A stretch of DNA of 59,124 bases, taken from positions 144,599-203,722 of the forward strand of contig JAGYKJ010000003.1 in the NCBI GenBank assembly GCA_018401755.1. The letters run 5' to 3'. A program made the position numbers and the translations under genes. Shown here piece by piece: positions 38,415-46,510 of this stretch; within the stretch, counting starts at the first letter, position 1, and the number at the start of each line of letters is the position of its first letter. The stretch comes from Litorivicinus sp. Lineage in GTDB: Bacteria > Pseudomonadota > Gammaproteobacteria > Pseudomonadales > Litorivicinaceae. A model generated the notes under the pieces. The model made no database searches, was not told the origin of the DNA, and saw only the letters and a list, made by a program, of their open reading frames with translations.

Positions 38415-39154
38415 TCAAACGCTTGGTAGCGATTGAGCGACCGTGTCAGACGATTCGTGATACCCCAGATGAGCAAGGCCAAGCCACACAGCACGACCAA
38501 GGCAGCAAACAGCACATCAGTTTGCCCTCGTCCATTGGCATGCAACATGAGGTAGCCAAGACCGCCCGCGGACCCCATCCATTCACCAACCACCGCACCA
38601 ATTGGCGCCACTGAGGCGGCAATTCGGAGACCGCTACCGGCAAAGGGGAGCGCGAGCGGGAAGCGGACTTGCCAGAAAATCCTAAGTCGCTGTCCACGTA
38701 GGGCCGTGATGGTATCTGACCAACTGCTGGGGAGCGCCCTGAATCCACTGAGTGTGGCTGCAGTCACCGGAAAGAAGACAATCAGTGTGGTCATCGCCAA
38801 CTTTGATGCAAATCCATAGCCGAGCCAGAGCATCAGAATCGGTGCCAAGGCAAACACCGGAAGCGCCTGACTGATCACAAGTGCAGGCATTGTCCAGCGT
38901 TGCAGACGTGGCGAGTCTGCAATGAGACAGGCGACCGCCAGTCCAAAGATGCCCCCCAACGCGAGCCCCGCGCTGATCTCAGCAGCAGTGATCAGCGCAT
39001 GGTGCACAAACAGCTCGGGTCGGGTCCATAAGACGGATATGACTCGTTCTGGGCCGGGCAGGATGTAATGTGGAAGATCAAAGATCCAGACGATTCCAGC
39101 CCATAGGGTGAGAAGGACCGCAGTGGTGATCAACCCCCGCAATACACGGATCAT
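38411..39154 (-). CDS. ABC transporter permease (NitT/TauT/ThiX type)
   Basis: A 247-residue inner-membrane permease with six helices. The EAA loop reads ALRGQRLRIFWQVRFPLALPFAGSGLRIAASVAPIGAVVGEWMG, as in nitrate/sulfonate/pyrimidine-type systems. The ATG at 39154 is preferred because earlier codons in the frame lie within the ATPase gene. It overlaps the ATPase gene by four bases. No periplasmic binding protein gene is next to the pair, so the substrate is unknown. Confidence 0.88.
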   Translation of the reverse strand: MIRVLRGLITTAVLLTLWAGIVWIFDLPHYILPGPERVISVLWTRPELFVHHALITAAEISAGLALGGIFGLAVACLIADSPRLQRWTMPALVISQALPVFALAPILMLWLGYGFASKLAMTTLIVFFPVTAATLSGFRALPSSWSDTITALRGQRLRIFWQVRFPLALPFAGSGLRIAASVAPIGAVVGEWMGSAGGLGYLMLHANGRGQTDVLFAALVVLCGLALLIWGITNRLTRSLNRYQAFD

Positions 39155-39810
39155 AGGGCACCATCCAATGCCCGAATCAGTTCGCGGTCGTCCTGAAAGG
39201 CTTGGAGATCGAGCGGTCCGCTGAGTTGCTGTGCACTCAATACCCAGGCCGCCTCGAGCCAGTCGCTTGCATCGCGTGGATCGTGGGTGACTAGAATCAC
39301 GGTTTGGTCGACCAAGAGCTCTCGACACAGTTCGGCCATGTCAATGCGGGTCGATCGATCCAAGCCTGCAAAGGGTTCATCCAAAAGCACCAACTCCGCT
39401 TCTTCAAATAAACATCGTGCGAGCGCGACGCGACTTTTCTGGCCGCCACTGAGCTGACCACCGGCACGGGCTGCCAGTCCCGAGAGTCCAACGCGATCAA
39501 GAAGCGCATCAGCGATTTCTGCGGTTTCCGAGGATTGCTCCCCGCGCAATCGCGCGCCGAGCATGACGTTGTCACGCGCGCTGAGCCACGGGAGAAGCAC
39601 TGGTGACTGAGCCATGTAGGCAATCCGGGTGGTCTCACACTGAATCTGCGGAGGCTTCGGTGTCTCAAGCAGTGCTTTTAAGAGTGTTGATTTGCCAACA
39701 CCGGAGCGGCCGAGCAGGGCAACGTGCTGGCCGCGGCCGATCGACCAGTCAATGGTGGCTAACGGCGGATACCCTGGATAACTGAGATCCAGTTGCCGAA
39801 TGGTCAACAT
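39151..39810 (-). CDS. ABC transporter ATP-binding protein (NitT/TauT/ThiZ type)
   Basis: A 219-residue ABC ATPase. Walker A is LLGRSGVGKSTLLKALL, the signature LSGGQKSRVALARCLF, Walker B LVLLDEPFAGLD and the H-loop VILVTHDPRD. ATG 39810 is selected because it gives the standard N-terminus MLTIRQLDLSYPG; the frame continues upstream to 39945 without family sequence. It partners with the permease at 38411. No TPP riboswitch signature was seen upstream, which weakens a hydroxymethylpyrimidine assignment. Confidence 0.88.
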   Translation of the reverse strand: MLTIRQLDLSYPGYPPLATIDWSIGRGQHVALLGRSGVGKSTLLKALLETPKPPQIQCETTRIAYMAQSPVLLPWLSARDNVMLGARLRGEQSSETAEIADALLDRVGLSGLAARAGGQLSGGQKSRVALARCLFEEAELVLLDEPFAGLDRSTRIDMAELCRELLVDQTVILVTHDPRDASDWLEAAWVLSAQQLSGPLDLQAFQDDRELIRALDGAL

Positions 39811-40144
39811 CAGCCGTCGCACTCCGGCATTGAGCGTTGATTGAACACAGGTATTTCCTCTATCTACGGACGGCTGTGTGATCCATCTGTCTGAAATGGA
39901 CTGCATGACCTTGGTCGGAACAGCAGGATTTAAACCTGCAACCACTCAGTCCCGGTTGAGGCGGCGACCAGCCTAGGTGATGCTTCAACGGCTACTGATT
40001 GTGCGGTTGAAAGGGTTCTGATTCAAGGAATACCCAGGGGATCAGTGCTGCTTGACTGGGCGTTAGTGCCTCTGGCATGGACTGGCGCTATGCGTTCTGA
40101 GGCCGCCTCGGTACACTAGCGTCTTTTCGGGTCAAGAAGATCGG
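39811..40144. other. 334-bp intergenic region between divergent ABC and ATP-grasp genes
   Basis: No coding frame is convincing. It contains the tRNA-Pro-like 3' end at 39912-39954 and several short inverted repeats (for example CTCA/TGAG and CAACC/GGTTG around 39935-39965 on the minus strand). Promoters of both flanking operons should lie here. A CCG/CGG rich segment at 39950-39975 loosely recalls the D-arm of tRNA-Sec, but no cloverleaf can be made. Confidence 0.6.
39912..39954 (-). ncRNA. tRNA-Pro-like acceptor plus T-arm without D- and anticodon arms
   Basis: On the minus strand CGGGACT, an eight-base connector, the T-stem GCAGG, loop TTTAAAT, CCTGC, then TGTTCCG, A and CCA. CGGGAC pairs with GTTCCG (one G-U), giving a 43-base minihelix; the C1-G72 pair, A73 and CCA are proline tRNA features. 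The loop has U where position 56 is normally C, the base that contacts the D-loop, which is missing here. It could be a tRNA-Pro 3' remnant left as an attachment site, or a transcribed mini-tRNA. No normal cloverleaf could be built from the surrounding 110 bases. Confidence 0.45.
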
Positions 40145-42568
40145 ATGCAGGATCAACTTCCAGAATCCAGCGAAATCGCGTGGCAAACCCTCTATGCCGC
40201 GTTGGATTTTGATCAGGGTCAGCAGCAAGCACGCTGGGCTGATGAGGTCGAGCGTCGCCTGAAAGAAAATGGAATGACCTATCAGGCGCATACCCAGAGC
40301 CAACAGGCCTTGCGACAGGGTCGCCTCGATGTGGTGCCGTATTTGATGGATGAGGGCACTTTTGCCACGCTGAGTGCGGGACTGATTCAGCGGGTTCGCC
40401 TGTTTGAAGCGATTTTGGCGGATATCTATGGACCTCGGCAGTTGCTCGCGGATGGCACCTTGCCGCCAAATCTTGTGTTTGCAAACCCTGAATATGTCAT
40501 CCAAAGCCATGGTCTTGAGTTAAAGACACCCTGGATTGGATTTCTTGCCCACGACCTGTTGCTCGACGCGAATGGGCAGTGGCGAGTCTTGGGCTGTTCG
40601 ACGCGGGCGCCAGCAGGTCTTGGCTACGCGCTTGAGCGACGCATGATTATGTCGCGAGTGATGGGGTATTTGTTGCGGCAACTATCTGTAAAACGTCTCT
40701 CTGGATTTTTCCGAACCTTGCGTGGGCTGCTACGAGACGAGTCTCATACCGATGAACTCTCTATTCTGCTGTCGCCCGGGCAACAGAGTGACTCGTATTT
40801 TGAGCATGCCTTTTTGGCCAATTATCTTGATTTCACCTTGGCCGAAGGGGATGACCTGACGGTCCGTGGTGGCCGTCTGATGCTGAAAACCTTGAGTGGG
40901 TTACGTCCGGTGTCGGGTGTGATGCGACGTGTGCCAGACCATGACTTGGATCCGCTTGAGATGCATGGATTTAGCCGGCAGGGGACTCCGGGTCTCATGG
41001 AAGTAGTGCGACAAGGCCGTGTTCGCATGGCAAACGTTCCCGGTGCTGGGGTGATTGATTCTCCGTTGTGGATGGGGCGCTTCGAGCGGCTGTGTGAGCG
41101 ACTTCTGGGGGAGACCCTACTGTTGCCTTCGGTTGCTGCCTGGTGGCTTGGTGATGCTGACGAGCATGCTCAGGCGATGGCCATATGGCCTGCTATTTTG
41201 GTCCGCCACGCCAGTGTGTTTCCAAGTGGTCCCTCCTATGTGGTGGCTGATTTGAGTGCCGAAGCACAGGCGGCCTTACAACAACGAATCGCGGCAGATC
41301 CAGCACAATGGGTGGCATGGGAAGCGGTCCAGATTGCTGAGACGCAAGTTGCCCAAGGCACTGAGCGAATTGCTGCCCATGGGGTCGTTCGACTCTACAC
41401 TGCGCAAGGGTTGGATCGAACAGTTGAGGTGATGCCGGGAGGGCTTGCCGCCTGTAATCGCGACTTTCGCTGGGCCCAGTTACGTCCCAATATGCCAGAA
41501 CTCTATAAAGACATCTGGGTGATGGGCGCCGAGCCGGATAACCAAGCCAGTATTCTGGCTGAGAAGGAAGCGCCGGTCTTGGGCTCCCATGACCAATCGA
41601 TGACCCCATCACGGGTCGCGGATGCGATGTTTTGGTTGGGCCGCTATGTCGAGCGCTGTGACTCCCTGACACGGGTACTGCGGGAGTGCTTACTGGGGCT
41701 GATTGACGTGCGGTTAGATCGCCAGCAGGCAGGTATTTGGTTACTGAGGTATCTCACACCCGTTGAGACTGATGTCCCTGCCTCGGTAATTGCAGAAATC
41801 CATCGTGTCTTTTTTACGCCTGGGGGCGCACAGTCTTTTTCTGAGTTGGTCGATGCCATTATGCGAAACGCGCGGGCAACGCCTGACTACTTGAGTGACG
41901 ATGCATGGCGCGCCCTGGTCAATCTGGAGCAGTTGATTGCGCGGGCCAACCAAATTCGTGCGGATGACCCAGGAAGGCTGTTGGATCAAATTGAAGCGGT
42001 CTTGATGCAGCTGGCCTCATTTTCTGGATTGAATAACGACACCATGAGTCGCACCTTTGCCAATCGGTTCATGGATATTGGACGGCACCTTGAGCGTGCG
42101 AGTCGGACGCTCGTCTTACTGCATTATGGCTATCAGACATTAACCCCGCAGCATGCGAATGAGTGGGAGATGATTTTGGAGGTCACTGATACCGTCATGA
42201 CCTATCGGAGACGGTATCGGACCCGGTTGCACCCAGTGGCGATCTTAGATTTGTTGTTGCTGGATGAGGAGACGCCCCGTGCCATTGGCTATCTCGCCTC
42301 ACGGATTGAGCGTCAAGTGGCCTCCTTGCCGGTGCAGCAATTGGGTGGACGAAAAACGCAATTACAACGGCTCGGATTTGGCCTACATGCGCATGTCCAG
42401 ATGATCCAGGTCGACGAGTTAATGACGGCTTATGGTGCTGCCAAGAAACCGCTATTCGAGCAATTAACGGGGCTGGTGAACCAACTGTCTGGGTTGTCCG
42501 AAGCGATTACATTGGCTTACTTTAGTCACGCAGACGTCCCACAGCAGCTCTTAAAGGCCAGCCGATGA
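40145..42568 (+). CDS. fused circularly permuted ATP-grasp (degenerate) and alpha-E protein
   Basis: An 807-residue two-domain protein. Residues 1 to about 480 are a circularly permuted ATP-grasp domain (ILLSPGQQSDSYFEHAFLANYLDF, GTPGLMEVVRQGRVRMANVPGAGV); from about 485 an alpha-E domain starts with RVADAMFWLGRYVERCDSLTRV. Compared with the stand-alone copy at 36004, RRIDD is replaced by RRVPDHD, the GSGVADDK lysine is missing (GAGVIDSP), and the KPADASGGYG loop is replaced by FPSGPSYVV, so ATP catalysis is doubtful. It may act as a structural or regulatory partner of the complete copy (inference). Its end overlaps the transglutaminase gene. Confidence 0.87.
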   Translation: MQDQLPESSEIAWQTLYAALDFDQGQQQARWADEVERRLKENGMTYQAHTQSQQALRQGRLDVVPYLMDEGTFATLSAGLIQRVRLFEAILADIYGPRQLLADGTLPPNLVFANPEYVIQSHGLELKTPWIGFLAHDLLLDANGQWRVLGCSTRAPAGLGYALERRMIMSRVMGYLLRQLSVKRLSGFFRTLRGLLRDESHTDELSILLSPGQQSDSYFEHAFLANYLDFTLAEGDDLTVRGGRLMLKTLSGLRPVSGVMRRVPDHDLDPLEMHGFSRQGTPGLMEVVRQGRVRMANVPGAGVIDSPLWMGRFERLCERLLGETLLLPSVAAWWLGDADEHAQAMAIWPAILVRHASVFPSGPSYVVADLSAEAQAALQQRIAADPAQWVAWEAVQIAETQVAQGTERIAAHGVVRLYTAQGLDRTVEVMPGGLAACNRDFRWAQLRPNMPELYKDIWVMGAEPDNQASILAEKEAPVLGSHDQSMTPSRVADAMFWLGRYVERCDSLTRVLRECLLGLIDVRLDRQQAGIWLLRYLTPVETDVPASVIAEIHRVFFTPGGAQSFSELVDAIMRNARATPDYLSDDAWRALVNLEQLIARANQIRADDPGRLLDQIEAVLMQLASFSGLNNDTMSRTFANRFMDIGRHLERASRTLVLLHYGYQTLTPQHANEWEMILEVTDTVMTYRRRYRTRLHPVAILDLLLLDEETPRAIGYLASRIERQVASLPVQQLGGRKTQLQRLGFGLHAHVQMIQVDELMTAYGAAKKPLFEQLTGLVNQLSGLSEAITLAYFSHADVPQQLLKASR

Positions 42569-43425
42569 ACTATCGGATACGGCATCTCAATCGATACAGT
42601 TACACGCAACCCGTGAGTTTGTGTCATAACCTCGCATGCTTGCAGCCCCGCGATACCCTGAACCAGCAGGTGTTGACCTCTCGGTTAGTGATTCAACCCT
42701 TTGTTGAAATCGTCACCGAGCGATTGGACGTATTTGGCAATCGGCTATCTCAGTTTGCGGTTGAAGAACTGCATTCAGAGCTTTCCGTGGTGGCCGAATC
42801 CGTGGTTGAGGTCCGGGCAGCAAAACCCTCTGTTGCGCCTGAGATTGCGTGGGACGCGGTCACTGGAGTGCCGGCGAAAACGCAGGTTTTTCTGCGGCCG
42901 AGCCCCTATATTCCAGCCGCCTCGGATGCGATGCATCAGTATGCTGACCAGTCACTCGTCCCTGGACGGTCAATCCTGGATGCGCTCACCGATCTCAACC
43001 GTCGGATGTTCGAAGAGTTTACGTACGACGGACAATTTACCGATGTGGACACGCCTGTTGAGATTGCATTTAACGAACGACGTGGTGTGTGTCAGGATTT
43101 TGCGCATGTGATGCTCTCCATGTGTCGTGCGAAAGGCTTGGCGTGTCGCTATGTCTCTGGATATTTGGAAACTGAACCGCCCCCTGGAATGCCCAAGTTA
43201 ATGGGGGCCGATGCGTCCCATGCGTGGGTCTCGGTGTTTATGCCGGGTGCGGGCTGGGTCGACTTTGACCCGACCAACGGGATTTTACCGTCTGAGCGAC
43301 ATATCACCCTGGCGTGGGGCCGTGATTATGGGGATGTTGTCCCGCTCAAAGGGCTGATGACAGGTGGCAGCCAGCATCAATTGGTGGTCCAGGTCGATGT
43401 CACGCCCGCCGAGGTCTCGTTTTAA
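42565..43425 (+). CDS. transglutaminase-like cysteine protease family protein
   Basis: A 286-residue protein with an N-terminal beta-rich domain (MNYRIRHLNRYSYTQPVSLC) and a transglutaminase-like core. The triad is complete: Cys176 (RRGVCQDFAHVML), His219 (ASHAWVSVF) and Asp234 (WVDFDPTNG). Bacterial members of this type act as proteases or amide-bond-forming enzymes, and they are regular partners of ATP-grasp/alpha-E genes. It may cleave or attach the peptide made by the amidoligase (inference). Translation is coupled to the fused gene by a four-base overlap. No proteasome-like Anbu gene is adjacent. Confidence 0.9.
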   Translation: MNYRIRHLNRYSYTQPVSLCHNLACLQPRDTLNQQVLTSRLVIQPFVEIVTERLDVFGNRLSQFAVEELHSELSVVAESVVEVRAAKPSVAPEIAWDAVTGVPAKTQVFLRPSPYIPAASDAMHQYADQSLVPGRSILDALTDLNRRMFEEFTYDGQFTDVDTPVEIAFNERRGVCQDFAHVMLSMCRAKGLACRYVSGYLETEPPPGMPKLMGADASHAWVSVFMPGAGWVDFDPTNGILPSERHITLAWGRDYGDVVPLKGLMTGGSQHQLVVQVDVTPAEVSF

Positions 43426-43486
43426 TCCTGACAGTTCGGCGTTGGCTTGACGCTGCGATTTAGAGTCAGCCAGAACATTGGCACTA

Positions 43487-44344
43487 CTATCGACCTGCAC
43501 AGGCCTCCGCCAGCGTCACAGTGCGTTCAGCGTCTGTGATATGCAGAGATTCGATCAGGCGACCATCCAATACGCAAATTCCCTGACCATGCTCCCGTGC
43601 CCGCTCCCAGGCGGCGAGCACCCGTCTTGCGGCATCAACCTCGGCTTCAGTCGGGCGAAAAATTCGGTTGGCAATCTCGATTTGGCTCGGATGAATCAGA
43701 GTTTTACCATCAAACCCAAGCTGCCGCCCCTGGCGACAGACGGCTTCGAACTCGGCATCGGCGCCGATAGTTAACGAGACTCCATCAATCACATCGATGT
43801 TGGCTTCACGCGCGGCAAGCACGCACAGCCCTAAGGCAGTTTGCAGTCCAAGGCGCTGAGGATCTGGTGGAAGCCGTAAGGCTTGGCTGAGATCACTGGT
43901 CCCTAGGAGCAGTGCTTGAATACGCCAGTGGGCTGCGCAGAGGGCCCGCGCATTGAGGACACCTGTGGGCGTTTCAGCCATGATCCACAGGCCGACATGG
44001 TTCGGCACTGAGGCCGCATCAAGCAGGTCACCGAGCGCGGTCAGGTCGTCGGCCTGTTCCGCTTTCGGGACCACGATCGCATGGGGAGGTGTTGTTAATA
44101 ACGCCTCAATATCTGCCTGAGCAATCGCGGTGTGGAGTCCATTAATCCGCACTGCCACTTGCTTATCACCAAATCCACCTGCTTGGATGGCAGCAACGGC
44201 TGCTGTGCGTGCGGCGTCTTTATGTTCTGGAGCGACTGCATCTTCGAGATCCAGAATGCAGGCATCCGCAGGCAATGTTTTCGCCTTGGTGAGTGCCCTA
44301 GGATTGTCGGCGGGCAGGAACAGAAGACTGCGATGCGGCGTCAT
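43487..44344 (-). CDS. HpcH/HpaI aldolase/citrate lyase beta-subunit-like (CitE-like)
   Basis: A 285-residue TIM-barrel lyase. RSLLFLPADNPRALTKA, the Mg-binding DLEDAV, AVRINGL, GLWIMAETPTGVLNA and GFDGKTLIHPSQ are the family hallmarks. Relatives are citrate lyase beta, malyl-CoA lyase, beta-methylmalyl-CoA lyase and the CLYBL citramalyl-CoA lyase; which reaction it performs is not clear. There is no citD or citF nearby, so the CoA-linked lyases are more likely than citrate lyase. It is last in the ettA operon and overlaps the aldo/keto reductase gene by four bases. Confidence 0.87.
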   Translation of the reverse strand: MTPHRSLLFLPADNPRALTKAKTLPADACILDLEDAVAPEHKDAARTAAVAAIQAGGFGDKQVAVRINGLHTAIAQADIEALLTTPPHAIVVPKAEQADDLTALGDLLDAASVPNHVGLWIMAETPTGVLNARALCAAHWRIQALLLGTSDLSQALRLPPDPQRLGLQTALGLCVLAAREANIDVIDGVSLTIGADAEFEAVCRQGRQLGFDGKTLIHPSQIEIANRIFRPTEAEVDAARRVLAAWERAREHGQGICVLDGRLIESLHITDAERTVTLAEACAGR

Positions 44345-45383
44345 GGCGCAGGATTGGGTTGACGCTGGTGGATGGCTTCAATCTCACTCAGCACCGACTC
44401 TGGCAAGACGCGACTGTGAGTCTGGATATTTTCTGCCAATTGCTGAAGAGAGGTCGCACCAATGATGTTGGAGGTCACGAATGGACGAGTGGTGACAAAC
44501 GCGAGTGCCATCTCGGTCGGCGTCATTCCCGATTGCTCAGCGAGTGCGCAATAGGCCTCGGTGGCAGCAATCGCTTCTGGATTATTGTATCGAGAAAATC
44601 GCGTAAAGAGTGTGAGCCGGGCGTTGGAGGGGCGTTGATTATGTCGATATTTCCCTGTGAGCACCCCAAAAGCGAGTGGTGAGTAGGCCAATAGACCCAC
44701 ACGTTCACGGTGTGCAATCTCAGCCAGACCGATTTCAAAGGTCCGATTTAACAGCGAGTAGGGATTTTGGATCGATTGGACCAAGGGTAGTTGGGCATGA
44801 CGTGCAACCTCGAGAAACCGCATCACCCCCAAGGAGTCTCGTTCGACAGACCAATTGCACGAATTTTTCCACTGCGAACAAGGGTGTCTAACGCACCCAA
44901 AATCTCATCAATGGGTGTTTCAGAGCTTTCGCGATGTCGATACCCCAATTGACCAAAGAAATTGGTTGCGCGATCCGGCCAATGAAGCTGATACAGATCG
45001 ATGTAGTCCGTTTGAAGTCGCGCTAATGAATCCTCAACTGCAGCTGTGAGATAGGCTGCTGTGTGTCGAGGACCGCCTCGAAAATACTGGACCCAGTCAC
45101 CTGGTCCGCACGCCTTGGTGGCGATGACCAAATCATCCCGATGTCCGCGTTGGCGTAACCAGGATCCCAAATAGGACTCGGTGCGTCCCTGGGTCTCCGG
45201 ACGTGGTGGAACGGGGTACAGCTCTGCAGTATCAATGAATTGAATGCCATGTGTGGTCGCATAATCCAGCTGCGCATGCGCTTCCGCTTCGGTATTTTGC
45301 TCTCCCCAGGTCATGGTACCCAAGCAGATCGATGACACTTGAATGTCGGTATGGCCAAGGGGGCGAAGTTCAATCATGGGCAA
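44341..45383 (-). pseudogene. aldo/keto reductase (Tas-like), frameshifted
   Basis: An NADP-dependent aldo/keto reductase resembling E. coli Tas. First frame (from 45383): IELRPLGHTDIQVSSICLGTMTWGEQNTE, the Asp and Tyr of FIDTAELYPV, TKACGPG (Lys) and LYQLHWPDR (His), so the catalytic tetrad is complete, ending at IGLSNETPWG. Second frame: VMRFLEVARHAQLPLVQSIQNPYSLLNR and the end of the barrel to 44341. The split is the five-C run 44826-44830 (minus-strand G5): one more G gives ETPWGVMRFLE and a 347-residue protein, the Tas length (346). Both ends overlap neighbouring genes, so it is probably functional. Confidence 0.85.
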
Positions 45384-46510
45384 TCCCTATTAGTCAGCAC
45401 AGTGGAGAGGCGGCCTAACGCCTCGTCGAGGATGGTCGGTGAGGTTCCGTAATTCAACCGGACCGCAGTGGCATCTCCAAAGGGTCGTCCCATGGATAGG
45501 CGTACTTTTGCGTCGGTAAGACCTGTTATCCAGTCGGCCTCCGTCAAGGGCGCTTCGATCCAAGCCAGAAACGTGGCTTGCCCTGTTGTCACGCGGATAT
45601 TCGGATGTGCGTTTGCCCACATCTGGACGCGCGCTCGATTGATCCGTAATGCGTCCAACAGCATCCGATGCCAATCCCACCCTTCTTGCAGACATCCGGC
45701 GGTCATCGCGAAGGCGAGTGGGGTGATATGTGGCATGGCTATTTGGGTGGCGAGCAGTCGCTCTCGGGTCGGAGCATGCGGGACAATCGCGATGGCTGCT
45801 GAAAACCCGGCGATATTGAAAGTTTTTGTGGCAGCCATAATGGTCAAGCTGGGGTGTGTCTCAGGCACCAACTGACCGAGGGGATAATGCGACACAGGAT
45901 CCAAGCGAAGATCCGCCCAGATTTCGTCGGAGATTAATGGTGTTTCGGTCTCGACTGCCAGGGTGATGATGTCGTTAAGGCACTGTTTTGAGTACACAGC
46001 CCCACCCGGATTATGCGGGTTACACAGCAGCAAGACCGATGGCTTGTGAGACTGATCAAGAAGCCCGGCTAATGCCAAGAGATCGGGTACCAACCCTGCA
46101 TCTGTATGCTCTAATGGATATCGTTCCAGAGCCCGTCGAGCGCGCTCTGGAACACCGGCAAAATAAGGGTAGGCTGGACTTGGTGACAGCACACGTTGTC
46201 GATCGGGGAAGCATTCCAGGCCATAGGTCATGGCAGGTACGACACCCGCGATGGGGACAATCCAATCTGGATCAATGTTCCATTGGTAGGCCCGGTGAAT
46301 ATGGGTCACCCAGGCGTCTCGAAATGCTGGTGGCTCCAATCCATAACCGAATACGCCATGATCGGCAGCGTGATTGAGTAGCGTTTTCACAATCGGTGGC
46401 GCTTCACAATCGAGATCAGCAACCCACAATGGTAATTGATCCTCAGGATAGGTAGACCATTTCAGAGCGTGCGCCTGCCGGCGCACCTGTGGGTTGGTCA
46501 GCCAATGCAT
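45374..46510 (-). CDS. MalY/PatB-family PLP aminotransferase or C-S lyase
   Basis: A 378-residue fold-type I PLP enzyme. [39 protein letters not shown] is the MalY/PatB-type start, with FGYGLEPPAF, LCNPHNPGG and SDEIWADL, the PLP lysine in MAATKTFNIAG, and a C-terminal RLNYGTSPTILDEAL with the carboxylate Arg. Family members are cystathionine beta-lyases or aminotransferases. An unrelated regulatory role like that of E. coli MalY is possible. Overlaps both ettA and the aldo/keto reductase gene. Confidence 0.88.
   Translation of the reverse strand: MHWLTNPQVRRQAHALKWSTYPEDQLPLWVADLDCEAPPIVKTLLNHAADHGVFGYGLEPPAFRDAWVTHIHRAYQWNIDPDWIVPIAGVVPAMTYGLECFPDRQRVLSPSPAYPYFAGVPERARRALERYPLEHTDAGLVPDLLALAGLLDQSHKPSVLLLCNPHNPGGAVYSKQCLNDIITLAVETETPLISDEIWADLRLDPVSHYPLGQLVPETHPSLTIMAATKTFNIAGFSAAIAIVPHAPTRERLLATQIAMPHITPLAFAMTAGCLQEGWDWHRMLLDALRINRARVQMWANAHPNIRVTTGQATFLAWIEAPLTEADWITGLTDAKVRLSMGRPFGDATAVRLNYGTSPTILDEALGRLSTVLTNRDCP

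Noticed and set aside
39811-40020. tRNA-Sec or TPP riboswitch
   Set aside because: A CCGGTTGAGGCGGC segment recalls the selC D-arm, but no anticodon stem or long variable arm follows; no TPP riboswitch core (CTGAGA with its partner element) was found upstream of the ThiZ-like gene.
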